Origin: Bradyrhizobium arachidis
GTDB lineage: Bacteria > Pseudomonadota > Alphaproteobacteria > Rhizobiales > Xanthobacteraceae
Length of the DNA: 64,000 bases
Direction: 5' to 3'
Assembly: GCF_015291705.1 (NCBI RefSeq)
Contig: NZ_CP030050.1
Location: 9,549,001-9,613,000, forward strand
The notes beneath the pieces were generated by a model. It was not told where the DNA came from. It worked only from the letters and a program-made list of their open reading frames with translations, and did no database searches. Made by a program: the position numbers and the translations under genes. Positions within the stretch are counted from its first letter, which is position 1; every line of letters starts with the position of its first letter. Positions 52,334 through 61,017 of the stretch are shown here, piece after piece.

Positions 52334-54020
52334 CCGGAACTCTCCTTTCCAGCTCCTCGATCATGCCGCGCGCGATTTCCCGCTCGCCCATGATGACGAC
52401 ATCCGCCCCCAGTCCCTTCAAATGATCGACCTCGGCATCCGCATGCGCCCGCGCTATGATGCGGATATCCGGATTGGCCGCCCGCGCCTGCTGCACGATC
52501 TGTCCCGCCTCGAACGCCTCGGGGATCGCAATCACCAGATGCCGCGCTCGTGACGGATTGGTGGCTCCGAGGATTTCCGGCTGCGCGGCGTTGCCCGTAA
52601 CCGTCTCGATGCCGCCCTGCTTCAGCTTCTCGAGCGCGCTCTCTCCGACCTCGGCGACGAGGAAAGGCAATCGCCGCTGCTTCAGGGCATCGCCGACCAG
52701 CGCGCCGACGCGGCCATAGCCGATCACGATCGTATGGTCGGTGAGATCGGTGGTGCGGATCGGCTCGGGCACGGCGGCCGCGGCTTGTGGCGTATCCCGC
52801 CTGGGATCGAGGCGCGGCGCGAGCCAGCTAGCGGCCGCGAACATCAACGGGTTGAACATGATGGAAAGGATCGCGCCGGCCATGATCAGGTCGCGGCCTT
52901 CACGCGGCAGGATCTGCGAGACGACGCCGAGCTCGGCCAGGATGAAGGAGAACTCGCCGATCTGCGACAGGCTCGCCGAGATCGTCAGGGCGGTTGCGGC
53001 CGGATGCCGGAATATGACCACGATCAGGAACGCGGCGAGCGATTTTCCGAGCATGATGATCGCGAGCGTCGCCAGCAGCGGCCAGGGCTCGCGGACCACG
53101 CTCATCGGATCGAACATCATGCCAACCGAGACGAAGAACAGCACGGCAAAGGCATCGCGCAGCGGCAGCGATTCCTGCGCGGCCCGCGCGCTGAGCGGCG
53201 ATTCCCGCAGCATCATGCCGGCGAAGAACGCGCCCAGCGCCAGCGAGACGTCGAACAGCTTGGTCGCCCCGAAGGCGATGCATAGCGCGATCGCGAGCAC
53301 GGCGAGGCGGAACAGTTCGCGCGAGCCGGTGTGCGCGATGTAATGCAGGATCCAGGGGATCACCCGGCGTCCCACCACCAGCATCAAGCCGATGAACACG
53401 ACGATCTTGAGGAGCGTCAGCATCACGATGCCGGCGAGCCCGAGGCCAGCCTGCGCGGCCAGCGGCTCGAACGCCGGCTTGCCGTCGGCGCCGCCCTGAA
53501 GGCTCGCGATCGCCGGAAACAGCACCAGCACGAGCACCATCGCGAGGTCTTCGACGATGAGCCAGCCGACGGCGATGCGGCCGCGGTCGGTCTCCATCAG
53601 GCGCCGCTCCTGCAGCGCGCGAAGCAGGACGACGGTGCTCGCGACCGACAGGGCGAGACCGAACACGAGACCGGCACTGACGCTCCAGCCCATCAGCAGC
53701 GACAGGCCAAGCCCCATTATTGTCGCGACCGCGATCTGCACCACGGCGCCGGGCACCGCGATGTTGCGGACGCTGAGCAGATCCTGCAGCGAGAAATGCA
53801 GGCCGACGCCGAACATCAGCAGGATGATACCGAGCTCCGAAAGCTCGGTCGCGAGCGCCTGGTCGGCGACGAAGCCGGGCGTGAACGGGCCTACCGCGAC
53901 ACCCGCAAGGAGATATCCGACCAGCGGCGGAATACGGAACCGCTGCGCGAGAGTTCCAAGTACGAAGGCTAATCCAAGCCCAACGACGATGGTGGCGATG
54001 AGAGGTGTGTCATGCGGCAT
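52284..54020 (-). CDS. CPA2 monovalent cation:proton antiporter (KefB/YbaL type)
   Basis: 578 residues. About twelve membrane segments in the first ~380 residues, with conserved PPLVGYLLAGVAVGPFTPG, and GWLIVEDLAMVLVLVLFP of the Na/H exchanger fold. The C-terminal ~200 residues are a TrkA-N (RCK) domain, HTIVIGYGRVGALVGDAL, binding NAD(H) to gate transport. It probably exports K+ or Na+ for protons. I start at MPHDT, the ATG matching the family N-terminus. Confidence 0.93.
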   Translation of the reverse strand: MPHDTPLIATIVVGLGLAFVLGTLAQRFRIPPLVGYLLAGVAVGPFTPGFVADQALATELSELGIILLMFGVGLHFSLQDLLSVRNIAVPGAVVQIAVATIMGLGLSLLMGWSVSAGLVFGLALSVASTVVLLRALQERRLMETDRGRIAVGWLIVEDLAMVLVLVLFPAIASLQGGADGKPAFEPLAAQAGLGLAGIVMLTLLKIVVFIGLMLVVGRRVIPWILHYIAHTGSRELFRLAVLAIALCIAFGATKLFDVSLALGAFFAGMMLRESPLSARAAQESLPLRDAFAVLFFVSVGMMFDPMSVVREPWPLLATLAIIMLGKSLAAFLIVVIFRHPAATALTISASLSQIGEFSFILAELGVVSQILPREGRDLIMAGAILSIMFNPLMFAAASWLAPRLDPRRDTPQAAAAVPEPIRTTDLTDHTIVIGYGRVGALVGDALKQRRLPFLVAEVGESALEKLKQGGIETVTGNAAQPEILGATNPSRARHLVIAIPEAFEAGQIVQQARAANPDIRIIARAHADAEVDHLKGLGADVVIMGEREIARGMIEELERRVPDAAQQDSRALAAGSVV

Positions 54021-54104
54021 TTTTGCCTTTTGACACAGCAAGCACGTTGGCGCACCGTGACCTGTGCGCGCGGGTCAACGCGCGACGCTTGCCCCATCGG
54101 GCCG

Positions 54105-54437
54105 TCAGATCGACCAATAGTTCGGATGCTGGTACGGCCGCGAGCGGTCGCCCCAGTCGAATTCATCGCCATCGACTTCGCAGGGGCCGCTGCTCAATTG
54201 CTCCGACGTCAGATCGACCTGAAAGGCCTGACGTCCCGGATCATATTTCAGCGCGCTCCACTGCACGGGATAATGGTGATGCGTACCGAGCAGCCGGCCG
54301 GTCTTGATCACGGCGTAGGCGACCGTTCCACTTACCTTCTCGAGCATCAATCGTTCGATCGTGCCGAGCTTCGTGCCGTCGCAACCATAGACGGCGACGT
54401 GCTCGACGCGGTCACTGGGAACCATGGTGTGTTGCAT
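54105..54437 (-). CDS. PRC-barrel domain protein
   Basis: 110 residues with an AGGGAG site. PRC-barrel: VAVYGCDGTKLGTIERLMLEKVSG, VAYAVIKTGRLLGTHHHYPVQWSALKYD, and a Trp-Ser/Pro ending (DWGDRSRPYQHPNYW). In alphaproteobacteria such free-standing PRC proteins are common; function is unclear, with RNA or protein binding proposed. Between the antiporter and IclR genes. Confidence 0.9.
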   Translation of the reverse strand: MQHTMVPSDRVEHVAVYGCDGTKLGTIERLMLEKVSGTVAYAVIKTGRLLGTHHHYPVQWSALKYDPGRQAFQVDLTSEQLSSGPCEVDGDEFDWGDRSRPYQHPNYWSI

Positions 54438-54497
54438 GGCGTGCTCCCTGATCTTGCGTGGAACGCATTATAGCACAGGCGGCAGGGATTAGGTGGG

Positions 54498-55283
54498 CTA
54501 CAGCAATTGCGACCGCACCGCCTCCGCGCCTTCGCGCAGCAGCGGCAGGAAACGGTCGATCAATTCCTGCGCCGGCACGCGGTCGACATGGGCGCCCATG
54601 TTGATGGCGGCGACGATCACGCCGTCGTAGCGACGCACCGGCACCGAGATCGAGCGGAAATGCGGCTCGGCCTCGCGGTCGACCAGCGAATAGCCCTGCT
54701 CGTGATCGGCGGCGATGCGCGCCAGCAGCGCCTTGGTATCGGTCACCGTCTGCGGTGTCAGCGCTTCGCGCTTCATCGCCTTCAGGCGCGCGGCGAGATC
54801 GGCATCGTCGAGCTGGCCGAGCATGGCGCGGCCGACCGAGGTGCAGAAGGCCGGCAGGCGGTAGCCGATTTCGAGGCCGCCCGAGAACATCCGCGCCGGG
54901 CTGCTGCGCGCGATGAACACGACCTCGTCGCCATCGAGCACAGCGAGCGAGGAGATTTCGTTGGCCGCAGTCGCGACACGGTCGAGCACGGGCTGGAGCA
55001 CGGAGACGAGCTGGTTGGATCGCAAATAGGACGCCGCGAGCGTCAGCACATGCGGCGTCAGCGAGAACAGTTTTCCATCACCGGAGACGTAGCCGCCGCG
55101 CTGGAGCGTGAACAGCATGCGCCGTGCGGTCGCACGCGGCAGATCGGCGGCACGGGCGAGATCGCTCAGCGTCATCGGACCGGCCGTCATGCCGAAGCAC
55201 TGGAGCAGGCGCAGGCCGCGATCGAGGGCTTCGACGAAATCCGTCGCGCGCTCCTCGCTATCGCTTCGCTTAAGCTTGGGCAT
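54498..55283 (-). CDS. IclR family transcriptional regulator
   Basis: 261 residues. Winged HTH (residues ~20-80: ALDRGLRLLQCFG, LSDLARAADLPRATARRMLFTLQRGGYV) and IclR effector domain (VSVLQPVLDRVATAANEISSLAVLDGDEVVFIAR ... GYRLPAFCTSVGRAMLG ... GYSLVDREAEPHFRSISVPVR). Close in style to PcaR/PobR, which govern aromatic catabolism. Divergent from the Rieske oxygenase with an inverted repeat between them. Confidence 0.93.
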   Translation of the reverse strand: MPKLKRSDSEERATDFVEALDRGLRLLQCFGMTAGPMTLSDLARAADLPRATARRMLFTLQRGGYVSGDGKLFSLTPHVLTLAASYLRSNQLVSVLQPVLDRVATAANEISSLAVLDGDEVVFIARSSPARMFSGGLEIGYRLPAFCTSVGRAMLGQLDDADLAARLKAMKREALTPQTVTDTKALLARIAADHEQGYSLVDREAEPHFRSISVPVRRYDGVIVAAINMGAHVDRVPAQELIDRFLPLLREGAEAVRSQLL

Positions 55284-55345
55284 CGCCGGGACAATCCTGC
55301 AAAATAGTGCTTGCTGCTGATCCAAGGCATGTCATAATTCGCCCA

Positions 55346-55362
55346 TTCGTTCAATAGACGAA
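55346..55362. promoter_or_regulatory. IclR-type operator between iclR and Rieske gene
   Basis: TTCGT-N7-ACGAA inverted repeat centred about 57 bases before the oxygenase start codon, with GTTC/GAAC inside. Typical size for an IclR dimer site. Binding inferred. Confidence 0.4.
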
Positions 55363-55411
55363 CAAAACATCTCTCCAGAAAAGCGCTTTCCAGAAAAAGG
55401 ACGCGACCGCC

Positions 55412-56770
55412 ATGATGAGCCGGGAGCAGAACGACCTGATCACCCGCACCGGGCCGAAAGACCCATGCGGCAAGCTGATGCGGAGCTACTGGCAGCCGGC
55501 GGCGCTGGTCGACGAACTCGAGGGCGAGCGGCCGATCCGTCCGGTCAAACTGCTCGGCGAAAACCTGGTGCTGTTTCGCGACGAGACGGGACGTTACGGC
55601 CTGATCGACCGCCATTGCGCGCATCGCGGCGCCGACCTCGCTTTCGGGCGGCTGGAGCATGGCGGCCTGCGCTGCGCCTTCCATGGCTGGCTGTTCGATG
55701 CCACCGGCCAGTGCATCGAGACGCCGGCCGAGCCGAAGGACTCAAAGCTCTGCCAGAACATCCGCCAGCGCTCCTATCCTGTGGTGGAGAAGAGCGGCAT
55801 CCTCTGGGCCTATCTCGGCGAAGGCGAGCCGCCGGCATTTCCGGAGATCGACTGCTTCGTTGCACCTGACACGCACACCTTCGCGTTCAAGGGCCACATG
55901 GCCTGCAACTGGCTGCAGGCACTCGAGGTCGGCATCGATCCCGCGCACGCCTCCTATCTGCATCGTTTCTTCGAGGACGAAGACACCTCCACCGCTTACG
56001 GCAAGCAGTTCCGCGGCGCGTCCGCCGGCAGCGACCTGCCGATGACGAAGATCCTGCGCGAATACGATCGCCCGATCATCAATGTCGAGCACACCGAATA
56101 CGGCCTGCGCCTGATTGCGCTCCGCGAGATCGACGAGGAGCGCACCCATGTGCGCGTCACCAACCAGCTGTTCCCGCACGGCTTCGTCATCCCCATGAGC
56201 ACTGAGATGACGATCACGCAGTGGCACGCGCCGGTCGACGACGAGAACTGCTACTGGTACGCGATCTTCACGAGCTATTCGAACCCGGTCGACAAGCAGA
56301 AGATGCGCGACCAGCGGCTCGAGCTCTATGAGCTGCCCGACTACAAATCGCGTAAGAACAAGGCCAACGATTACGGCTTCGATCCGCATGAGCAGCAGAC
56401 CGCGACCTATACCGGCATGGGCACCGACATCAACGTCCACGATCAGTGGGCGGTGGAATCGATGGGCGCGATCCAGGACCGCACCAAGGAGCATCTCGGG
56501 CAATCCGACAAGGCGATCGTGCAATATCGCCGCCTGCTGCGGCAGGAGATCGAGAAGGTCTCAGGCGGCGAGAAGCCGATGCTGTTCCTGGACGAGGCCA
56601 ACGCGCGCAGCATCCAGGGCCCGGCGACCATGGATGGCATCGGCCCAACGCGCGGCTGGGAGACTTACTGGATGGAAGTCGACGTCAAGCGCCGCCGCGG
56701 CGCGCCGTGGACAGCGCCGGTGCCGAAGGAGATCGCTGACAACGTGCACCGGCTGACGGCGGCGGAGTGA
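55412..56770 (+). CDS. Rieske non-haem iron oxygenase, phthalate-4,5-dioxygenase type
   Basis: 452 residues (first or second Met). Rieske cluster ligands Cys69, His71 (HCAHRGADLAFG) and Cys88, His91 (LRCAFHGW). Mononuclear iron site around GIDPAHASYLHRFF. These one-component oxygenase subunits hydroxylate or demethylate aromatic acids with electrons from a separate reductase, none of which is encoded here. The gene is followed after 130 bases (a family A repeat) by a glutamine-synthetase-like enzyme. Substrate unknown. Confidence 0.92.
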   Translation: MMSREQNDLITRTGPKDPCGKLMRSYWQPAALVDELEGERPIRPVKLLGENLVLFRDETGRYGLIDRHCAHRGADLAFGRLEHGGLRCAFHGWLFDATGQCIETPAEPKDSKLCQNIRQRSYPVVEKSGILWAYLGEGEPPAFPEIDCFVAPDTHTFAFKGHMACNWLQALEVGIDPAHASYLHRFFEDEDTSTAYGKQFRGASAGSDLPMTKILREYDRPIINVEHTEYGLRLIALREIDEERTHVRVTNQLFPHGFVIPMSTEMTITQWHAPVDDENCYWYAIFTSYSNPVDKQKMRDQRLELYELPDYKSRKNKANDYGFDPHEQQTATYTGMGTDINVHDQWAVESMGAIQDRTKEHLGQSDKAIVQYRRLLRQEIEKVSGGEKPMLFLDEANARSIQGPATMDGIGPTRGWETYWMEVDVKRRRGAPWTAPVPKEIADNVHRLTAAE

Positions 56771-56787
56771 CGACTTTGCCCGGCTCT

Positions 56788-56880
56788 CGTAGGGTGGGCA
56801 AAGGCGCAACGCGCCGTGCCCACGATTCTTCCGTTGCGACGATAGACGCGGTGGGCACGCTTCGCTTTGCCCACCCTACG
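56788..56880. repeat. Dispersed inverted repeat, family A (copy 4)
   Basis: CGTAGGGTGGGCAAAGG ... CTTTGCCCACCCTACG, same ends as the copies at 929 and 3438. Between the Rieske oxygenase and the glutamine-synthetase-like gene, just 20 bases before the latter's start codon. Confidence 0.75.
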
Positions 56881-56900
56881 GCAGTTGAGGGAGTGGTGAA

Positions 56901-58337
56901 GTGACTTTCGTCGTGCGTCATGGGCTGTGGTCGGATGAGCAGAAGGACGCAGCCCAGCGCATGCGTCGTCTCGTCGAGGAAAAGAACCTCGAGGTCATCC
57001 GCCTCGCCTTCCCCGACCAGCACGGCATCCTGCGCGGCAAGACCATCATCGCCACTGAAGCGATTGCCTCGCTGGAGAGCGGCTGCTCCATCACCACCAC
57101 CATGCTCGCCAAGGACACCTCGCACCGCACGGTGTTTCCGGTGTTCACGGCAGGCGGCGGCTTCGGCATGAAGGAGATGGAAGGCGCGGCGGACGTGCTG
57201 ATGGTCGCCGACCCCACCACGTTTCGCGTGCTGCCGTGGGCGCCGGCGACGGGCTGGGTGCTGTGCGACCTGTATTTTGGCGATGGCCGCCCGGTGCCGT
57301 TCGCGACGCGCAACCTTTACCGGCGCGTGCTCGATGAGCTCGGCGCGCGCGGCCACGATTTTGTCGCAGGCCTCGAGGTCGAATTCCACATCTTCAAGCT
57401 CGACGATCCGCATATGCGCGCGGAAGACGCCGGACAGCCGGGCACGCCGCCCTCGGTGAGCCTGCTCAGCCACGGCTATCAATATCTCACCGAGCAGCGG
57501 TTCGATCAGATGGAGCCGGTGCTGGAGATCTTGCGCCGCGACATCGTCGCGCTCGGGCTGCCCTTGCGCTCCGTCGAGGTCGAGTTCGGCCCCAGCCAGT
57601 GCGAGTTCACCTTCGCGCCGAGGAAGGGCCTGGAGCCCGCCGACAACATGGTGCTGTTTCGCAGCGCCGTGAAGCAGATTGCGCGTCGCCACGGCTACCA
57701 CGCTACCTTCATGTGCCGCCCAAAACTGCCGAACGTGTTCGCGAGCGGCTGGCACCTGCACCAGTCGATCGTCTCGCGCGCGACCGGCGAGAATCAGTTC
57801 ATGGCGAAGGACGGTGCGGAGCCGCTCAGCGCGTTCGGCAAGTCCTACCTCGCCGGCCTGCTCGACCACGCCCGCGCCTCGACCGTGTTCACGACGCCGA
57901 CCATCAACGGCTACAAGCGCTATCGCTCCTATTCGCTGGCGCCGGATCGCGCGATCTGGGGCCGCGACAATCGCGGCGTGATGATCCGCGTGCTCGGCGG
58001 CACCAATGATGCCGCCACGCGCCTGGAGAACCGCATCGGCGAGCCCGCCGCCAATCCCTATCTCTACATGGCCTCGCAGATTCTCTCGGGCCTCGACGGC
58101 GTCGACCGCAAGCTCGATCCCGGCCCCTCCGCTGATACGCCCTACGAAACCAAGGCGCCGCTGCTGCCGAAGTCGCTGCGCGATGCGGTCGGTGCGCTGA
58201 AGGACGATCCATTCTTCCGCGAGAAGCTCGGGGCCGAGTTCGTCGACTACTACACCCACATCAAGAACGCCGAGATCGACCGCTTCCTCGCAGAGGTGAC
58301 CGACTGGGAGCACCGCGAATATTTCGAGGTGTTTTGA
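56901..58337 (+). CDS. Glutamine synthetase-family enzyme (gamma-glutamyl ligase type)
   Basis: 478 residues from a GTG after AGGGAG. GS fold: FPDQHGILRGK start, EVEFHIFKLD, PSQCEFTFAPRKGLEPADN, FMCRPKLPNVFASGWHLHQSI with metal and glutamate binding, and NGYKRYRSYSLAPDRAIWGRDNRGVMIRV. It differs from housekeeping GlnA and resembles PuuA/IpuC/gamma-glutamylanilide-type ligases, which attach glutamate to an amine with ATP. Next to a Rieske oxygenase this recalls aniline degradation, where glutamylation precedes dioxygenation. The substrate is inferred only. Confidence 0.9.
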   Translation: MTFVVRHGLWSDEQKDAAQRMRRLVEEKNLEVIRLAFPDQHGILRGKTIIATEAIASLESGCSITTTMLAKDTSHRTVFPVFTAGGGFGMKEMEGAADVLMVADPTTFRVLPWAPATGWVLCDLYFGDGRPVPFATRNLYRRVLDELGARGHDFVAGLEVEFHIFKLDDPHMRAEDAGQPGTPPSVSLLSHGYQYLTEQRFDQMEPVLEILRRDIVALGLPLRSVEVEFGPSQCEFTFAPRKGLEPADNMVLFRSAVKQIARRHGYHATFMCRPKLPNVFASGWHLHQSIVSRATGENQFMAKDGAEPLSAFGKSYLAGLLDHARASTVFTTPTINGYKRYRSYSLAPDRAIWGRDNRGVMIRVLGGTNDAATRLENRIGEPAANPYLYMASQILSGLDGVDRKLDPGPSADTPYETKAPLLPKSLRDAVGALKDDPFFREKLGAEFVDYYTHIKNAEIDRFLAEVTDWEHREYFEVF

Positions 58338-58346
58338 GGCGCCTCG

Positions 58347-59792
58347 TCAGGGCGCCTTCGGCTTCTGCCTGAGGTAGAAGTAAGTCGGCACGAGGCCGAG
58401 CGCGACGATCGCGACCATCACCCACCATCCGCGTTGGAACGCCACGAGGCGCTCCGGCAACGATGAAGGTGAGCCGATGATGGCGACGAAGATCGCAACC
58501 CCGATCGCGAGCGAGGCCTGACGGATCATGTTGATCACGCCCGAGCCCGTCGCAAACGACGAGGGCGGCAGGCCCGCGGCGCTGACGCCCATCAAGGTCG
58601 GGAACGTCAAGCCGACGCCGATGCCGGTTGGAATCATGCCCAGGATCACGAAGGCCGGATGCGGCTCGGGGCCGATCAGGCTCGCCCAGGCGACCAGACC
58701 GGCAGCGAACACCACGATGCCGGCCGTGACGACGGGCGCAGCGCCGAAGCGCGCGATCAATCGCCCGGCGAACAGCAGCGAGGTGATCGGCACCATCAGC
58801 GGCCCCGGCGCGATCGCAAGCCCGGTCTGCAACGCAGACCATCCCCACGCCGTCTGCTCCCACAGCGCGACCGACAGCAGCATGGCGCCGAAGGCAGCCG
58901 AGTACGGCGCCATCACCAGGGCCGCGCCAGTGAATTGGCGGATGCGAAACAGCGCCGGATCGACAAAGGGATTTTTCAGGCGAAGGCAACGCCAGGCAAA
59001 CAATGCGAGCAGGATGGCCGCGGCCGCAAAGCTGTAGCCGATGGCCGGTGCGCGCAGGCCCCAGTCGCTGACCTTGACGATGGCGAAGGTCAGCGCACCG
59101 ATGCCGCCGGTCACCAGCACCGCATCGAAGAATTTGGGACGAGGCGCGTCATGGCCCTCGATCTCCGGCAGCTTCCACCAGCCGATCACCATGGCGATAA
59201 GGCCGATCGGGACATTGACGAAGAAGATCCAGCGCCAGTTGACGGCGACGAGCACGCCGCCGACGACGGGCCCGAGCGCGGCGGCAAGGCCGCCGATCGC
59301 CGTCCAGGTCCGCACCGCACCGCCGCGCTTCTCCGGCGCAAACACCGCCAGCAGCAGACCGAGTGAGGTCGGCGTCATCAACGCGGCGCCCGCGGCCTGC
59401 ACAATGCGAAACGCGGTCAGCATCTCGACGTTGCTGGCGGCGGCGCAGGCGGCCGATGCCACCGTGAAGAGGCCGACGCCGAGCAGGAAGCTGAGATTTC
59501 TGCGATGACGCTCCGCCAGCCGACCGAAGAACACCAGCAGCGCAGCATAGGCGATGGCGTAGCCGTTCAGGACCCACGACATGTCGTCGAGGGAGGCACC
59601 CTTGAAATCCTGCCCGATGCTCGGGAGCGCGACGTTGACGATGAAGAGGTCGAGATTGGCAAGGCAGATGCCGACACAGACGATCGCCAGCACCGTGTTC
59701 GGCGATGTCGGCGGACGGGGAGGCTTGGGCCGCAGCGAGAGATCGTCAAGCGGCACGGCGCGAGCAAACGTCGCGCGTTCGATACTGTTCAT
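58347..59792 (-). CDS. MFS drug exporter (DHA2/EmrB type)
   Basis: 481 residues with about fourteen membrane segments. Family motifs: ICLANLDLFIVNVALPSIGQDF (motif D1), GRLAERHRRN and WRWIFFVNVPIGLIAMV. It likely exports a toxic aromatic or detergent-like compound. It is co-directional with the MarR gene upstream (15-base gap), a typical repressor-exporter pair. Convergent with the glutamine-synthetase-like gene. Confidence 0.93.
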   Translation of the reverse strand: MNSIERATFARAVPLDDLSLRPKPPRPPTSPNTVLAIVCVGICLANLDLFIVNVALPSIGQDFKGASLDDMSWVLNGYAIAYAALLVFFGRLAERHRRNLSFLLGVGLFTVASAACAAASNVEMLTAFRIVQAAGAALMTPTSLGLLLAVFAPEKRGGAVRTWTAIGGLAAALGPVVGGVLVAVNWRWIFFVNVPIGLIAMVIGWWKLPEIEGHDAPRPKFFDAVLVTGGIGALTFAIVKVSDWGLRAPAIGYSFAAAAILLALFAWRCLRLKNPFVDPALFRIRQFTGAALVMAPYSAAFGAMLLSVALWEQTAWGWSALQTGLAIAPGPLMVPITSLLFAGRLIARFGAAPVVTAGIVVFAAGLVAWASLIGPEPHPAFVILGMIPTGIGVGLTFPTLMGVSAAGLPPSSFATGSGVINMIRQASLAIGVAIFVAIIGSPSSLPERLVAFQRGWWVMVAIVALGLVPTYFYLRQKPKAP

Positions 59793-59807
59793 GGATTATG
59801 CCTCTTC

Positions 59808-60272
59808 TTACCGGTCGGCGATCAGCGACTGATCGCCGGCGATACCGGCGAGCACGTTCCGCAGCTCGGCGGCAGCTCGCTTGCCAAACCCGTTTTCGAA
59901 TTTCTCCTGCGCCGCCAGCCAGAGCGGCCGCGCATCGGCAAGGCGCGAGCGCCCTGCCCGCGTTAGCTTCGCCAACCGGCTTCGGCGATCGGCCTCGTCA
60001 CGCTCGAGCGTAACCAGACCATCGCGCTGCAGCGGCCGCAGGTTCTGGCCGATGGTCGACTGGTCCATCACCAGCGCTTCCGCGAGGTCGCCGATCGAGG
60101 GGGGAGCATCGCCGCGCCGATGGATCTCGGTCAGAAGGGCATACTGCGTCGAACGAAGGCCCGAAGGCTCCAGCGCGGCATCGTAGAACAGCGTCATGTG
60201 GCGCGATGCCTTGCGGAGGGCCAAGCAATTGCAGCGGTTTCGTTCGACAACAGGCAGATCTTGCTCAGCCAT
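59808..60272 (-). CDS. MarR family regulator of the exporter
   Basis: 154 residues with a GGAGG site. Winged HTH: LRSTQYALLTEI, PPSIGDLAEALVMDQSTIGQNLRPLQRDGLV, ERDEADRRSRLAKLT. N-terminal NRCNCLALRKASRH holds two close cysteines (Cys-Asn-Cys) that could make it redox-sensitive. It is first in a two-gene unit with the exporter. Operator-like palindromes lie directly upstream. Confidence 0.93.
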   Translation of the reverse strand: MAEQDLPVVERNRCNCLALRKASRHMTLFYDAALEPSGLRSTQYALLTEIHRRGDAPPSIGDLAEALVMDQSTIGQNLRPLQRDGLVTLERDEADRRSRLAKLTRAGRSRLADARPLWLAAQEKFENGFGKRAAAELRNVLAGIAGDQSLIADR

Positions 60273-60286
60273 CTCGCCTCCAATAG

Positions 60287-60327
60287 CGGGATATCCCGAT
60301 AAATTGGATGGATGGATATCCCGATAT
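60287..60327. promoter_or_regulatory. Paired operator palindromes upstream of marR-MFS
   Basis: CGGGATATCCCG at 60287-60298 (perfect palindrome) and ATATC-CC-GATAT at 60316-60327, both sharing GATATCCCGAT, centred 29 bases apart and 15-55 bases before the marR start. Good candidates for MarR autoregulation. Confidence 0.6.
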
Positions 60328-60656
60328 TATTCCGACGTCAACTGGGGCTGGGTTTTTCTGCACTTGGCGGTTCACGCCTCACGCCCCTGTGAGGCGACTT
60401 CGTCAAGCTTGTTCCGACGACATCACGTCGGTCGCGGACGAAGCCATTTTCCTCAAGCCGCGAAAACGGCCGGAAAGACAGGAGGGCTATTGGTAGCTTT
60501 GATGATCAACACTGGAGTTCGATCATGTTCGGTCAATTGTTCAGCCTGATCTATCGCCTGTCCTGTCGGGCCACCCTGATCGAAATCGGGACGCACCGGC
60601 TGGCGCGGTAGCAAAGCGATTTGGGTAAGACCGACTGTCCGATAACGGGGATTGCC
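60328..60656. other. Intergenic region between marR and small secreted protein
   Basis: About 330 bases. Apart from the possible 28-codon frame at 60525 I see no gene, repeat or strong terminator. Confidence 0.3.
60525..60611 (+). CDS. Possible 28-residue peptide
   Basis: ATG after CTGGAG at 6 bases, encoding MFGQLFSLIYRLSCR then ATLIEIGTHRLAR. A hydrophobic first half and basic second half could be a small membrane or leader peptide. It precedes the small secreted-protein gene by about 45 bases. Nothing else supports it. Confidence 0.25.
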   Translation: MFGQLFSLIYRLSCRATLIEIGTHRLAR

Positions 60657-61013
60657 ATGCGCAAGCTGATCCTGATCTTCGCAATGTCGGTGCTGGCAAG
60701 CCAAGCCTATGCGGGCGGATCGCGAAGTCTGAGCCTTGCCGCCACCAATGCGAGCCAGCAAGCGACCGAGCAGCCCGCGGCAACGGTCTCACCGCAGACC
60801 TCTCAGGCGCCATCGCAGCCGGCAAATGCCCAGACAGCGACCACCGCGCCAACGTCCGCTCTGGCGGCCACGACGTCACCGGCCGCAACGGGTCCAGCTG
60901 CACAATCACCGGCGGCGACAAGCACGACCGGAACAACCAAACCGAAGCGCCACCAGCCTTCCGTCGAAACCCGCGTGGTGCGTGAGTTGCACCGCCACGG
61001 GATCTATTGGTGA
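60657..61013 (+). CDS. Small secreted Ala/Thr/Pro-rich protein
   Basis: 118 residues: signal peptide (MRKLILIFAMSVLASQAYA) then a low-complexity Ala/Thr/Ser/Pro/Gln linker (~70 residues) and a conserved-looking basic tail, KPKRHQPSVETRVVRELHRHGIYW. The tail suggests a binding segment at the end of a flexible periplasmic tether. It ends 4 bases before the convergent TonB receptor. Function unknown. Confidence 0.6.
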   Translation: MRKLILIFAMSVLASQAYAGGSRSLSLAATNASQQATEQPAATVSPQTSQAPSQPANAQTATTAPTSALAATTSPAATGPAAQSPAATSTTGTTKPKRHQPSVETRVVRELHRHGIYW

Positions 61014-61017
61014 TCGC

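Noticed and set aside
56901..58337. Housekeeping glutamine synthetase GlnA
   Set aside because: Sequence style is that of gamma-glutamyl ligases and there is no nitrogen-regulation gene nearby.
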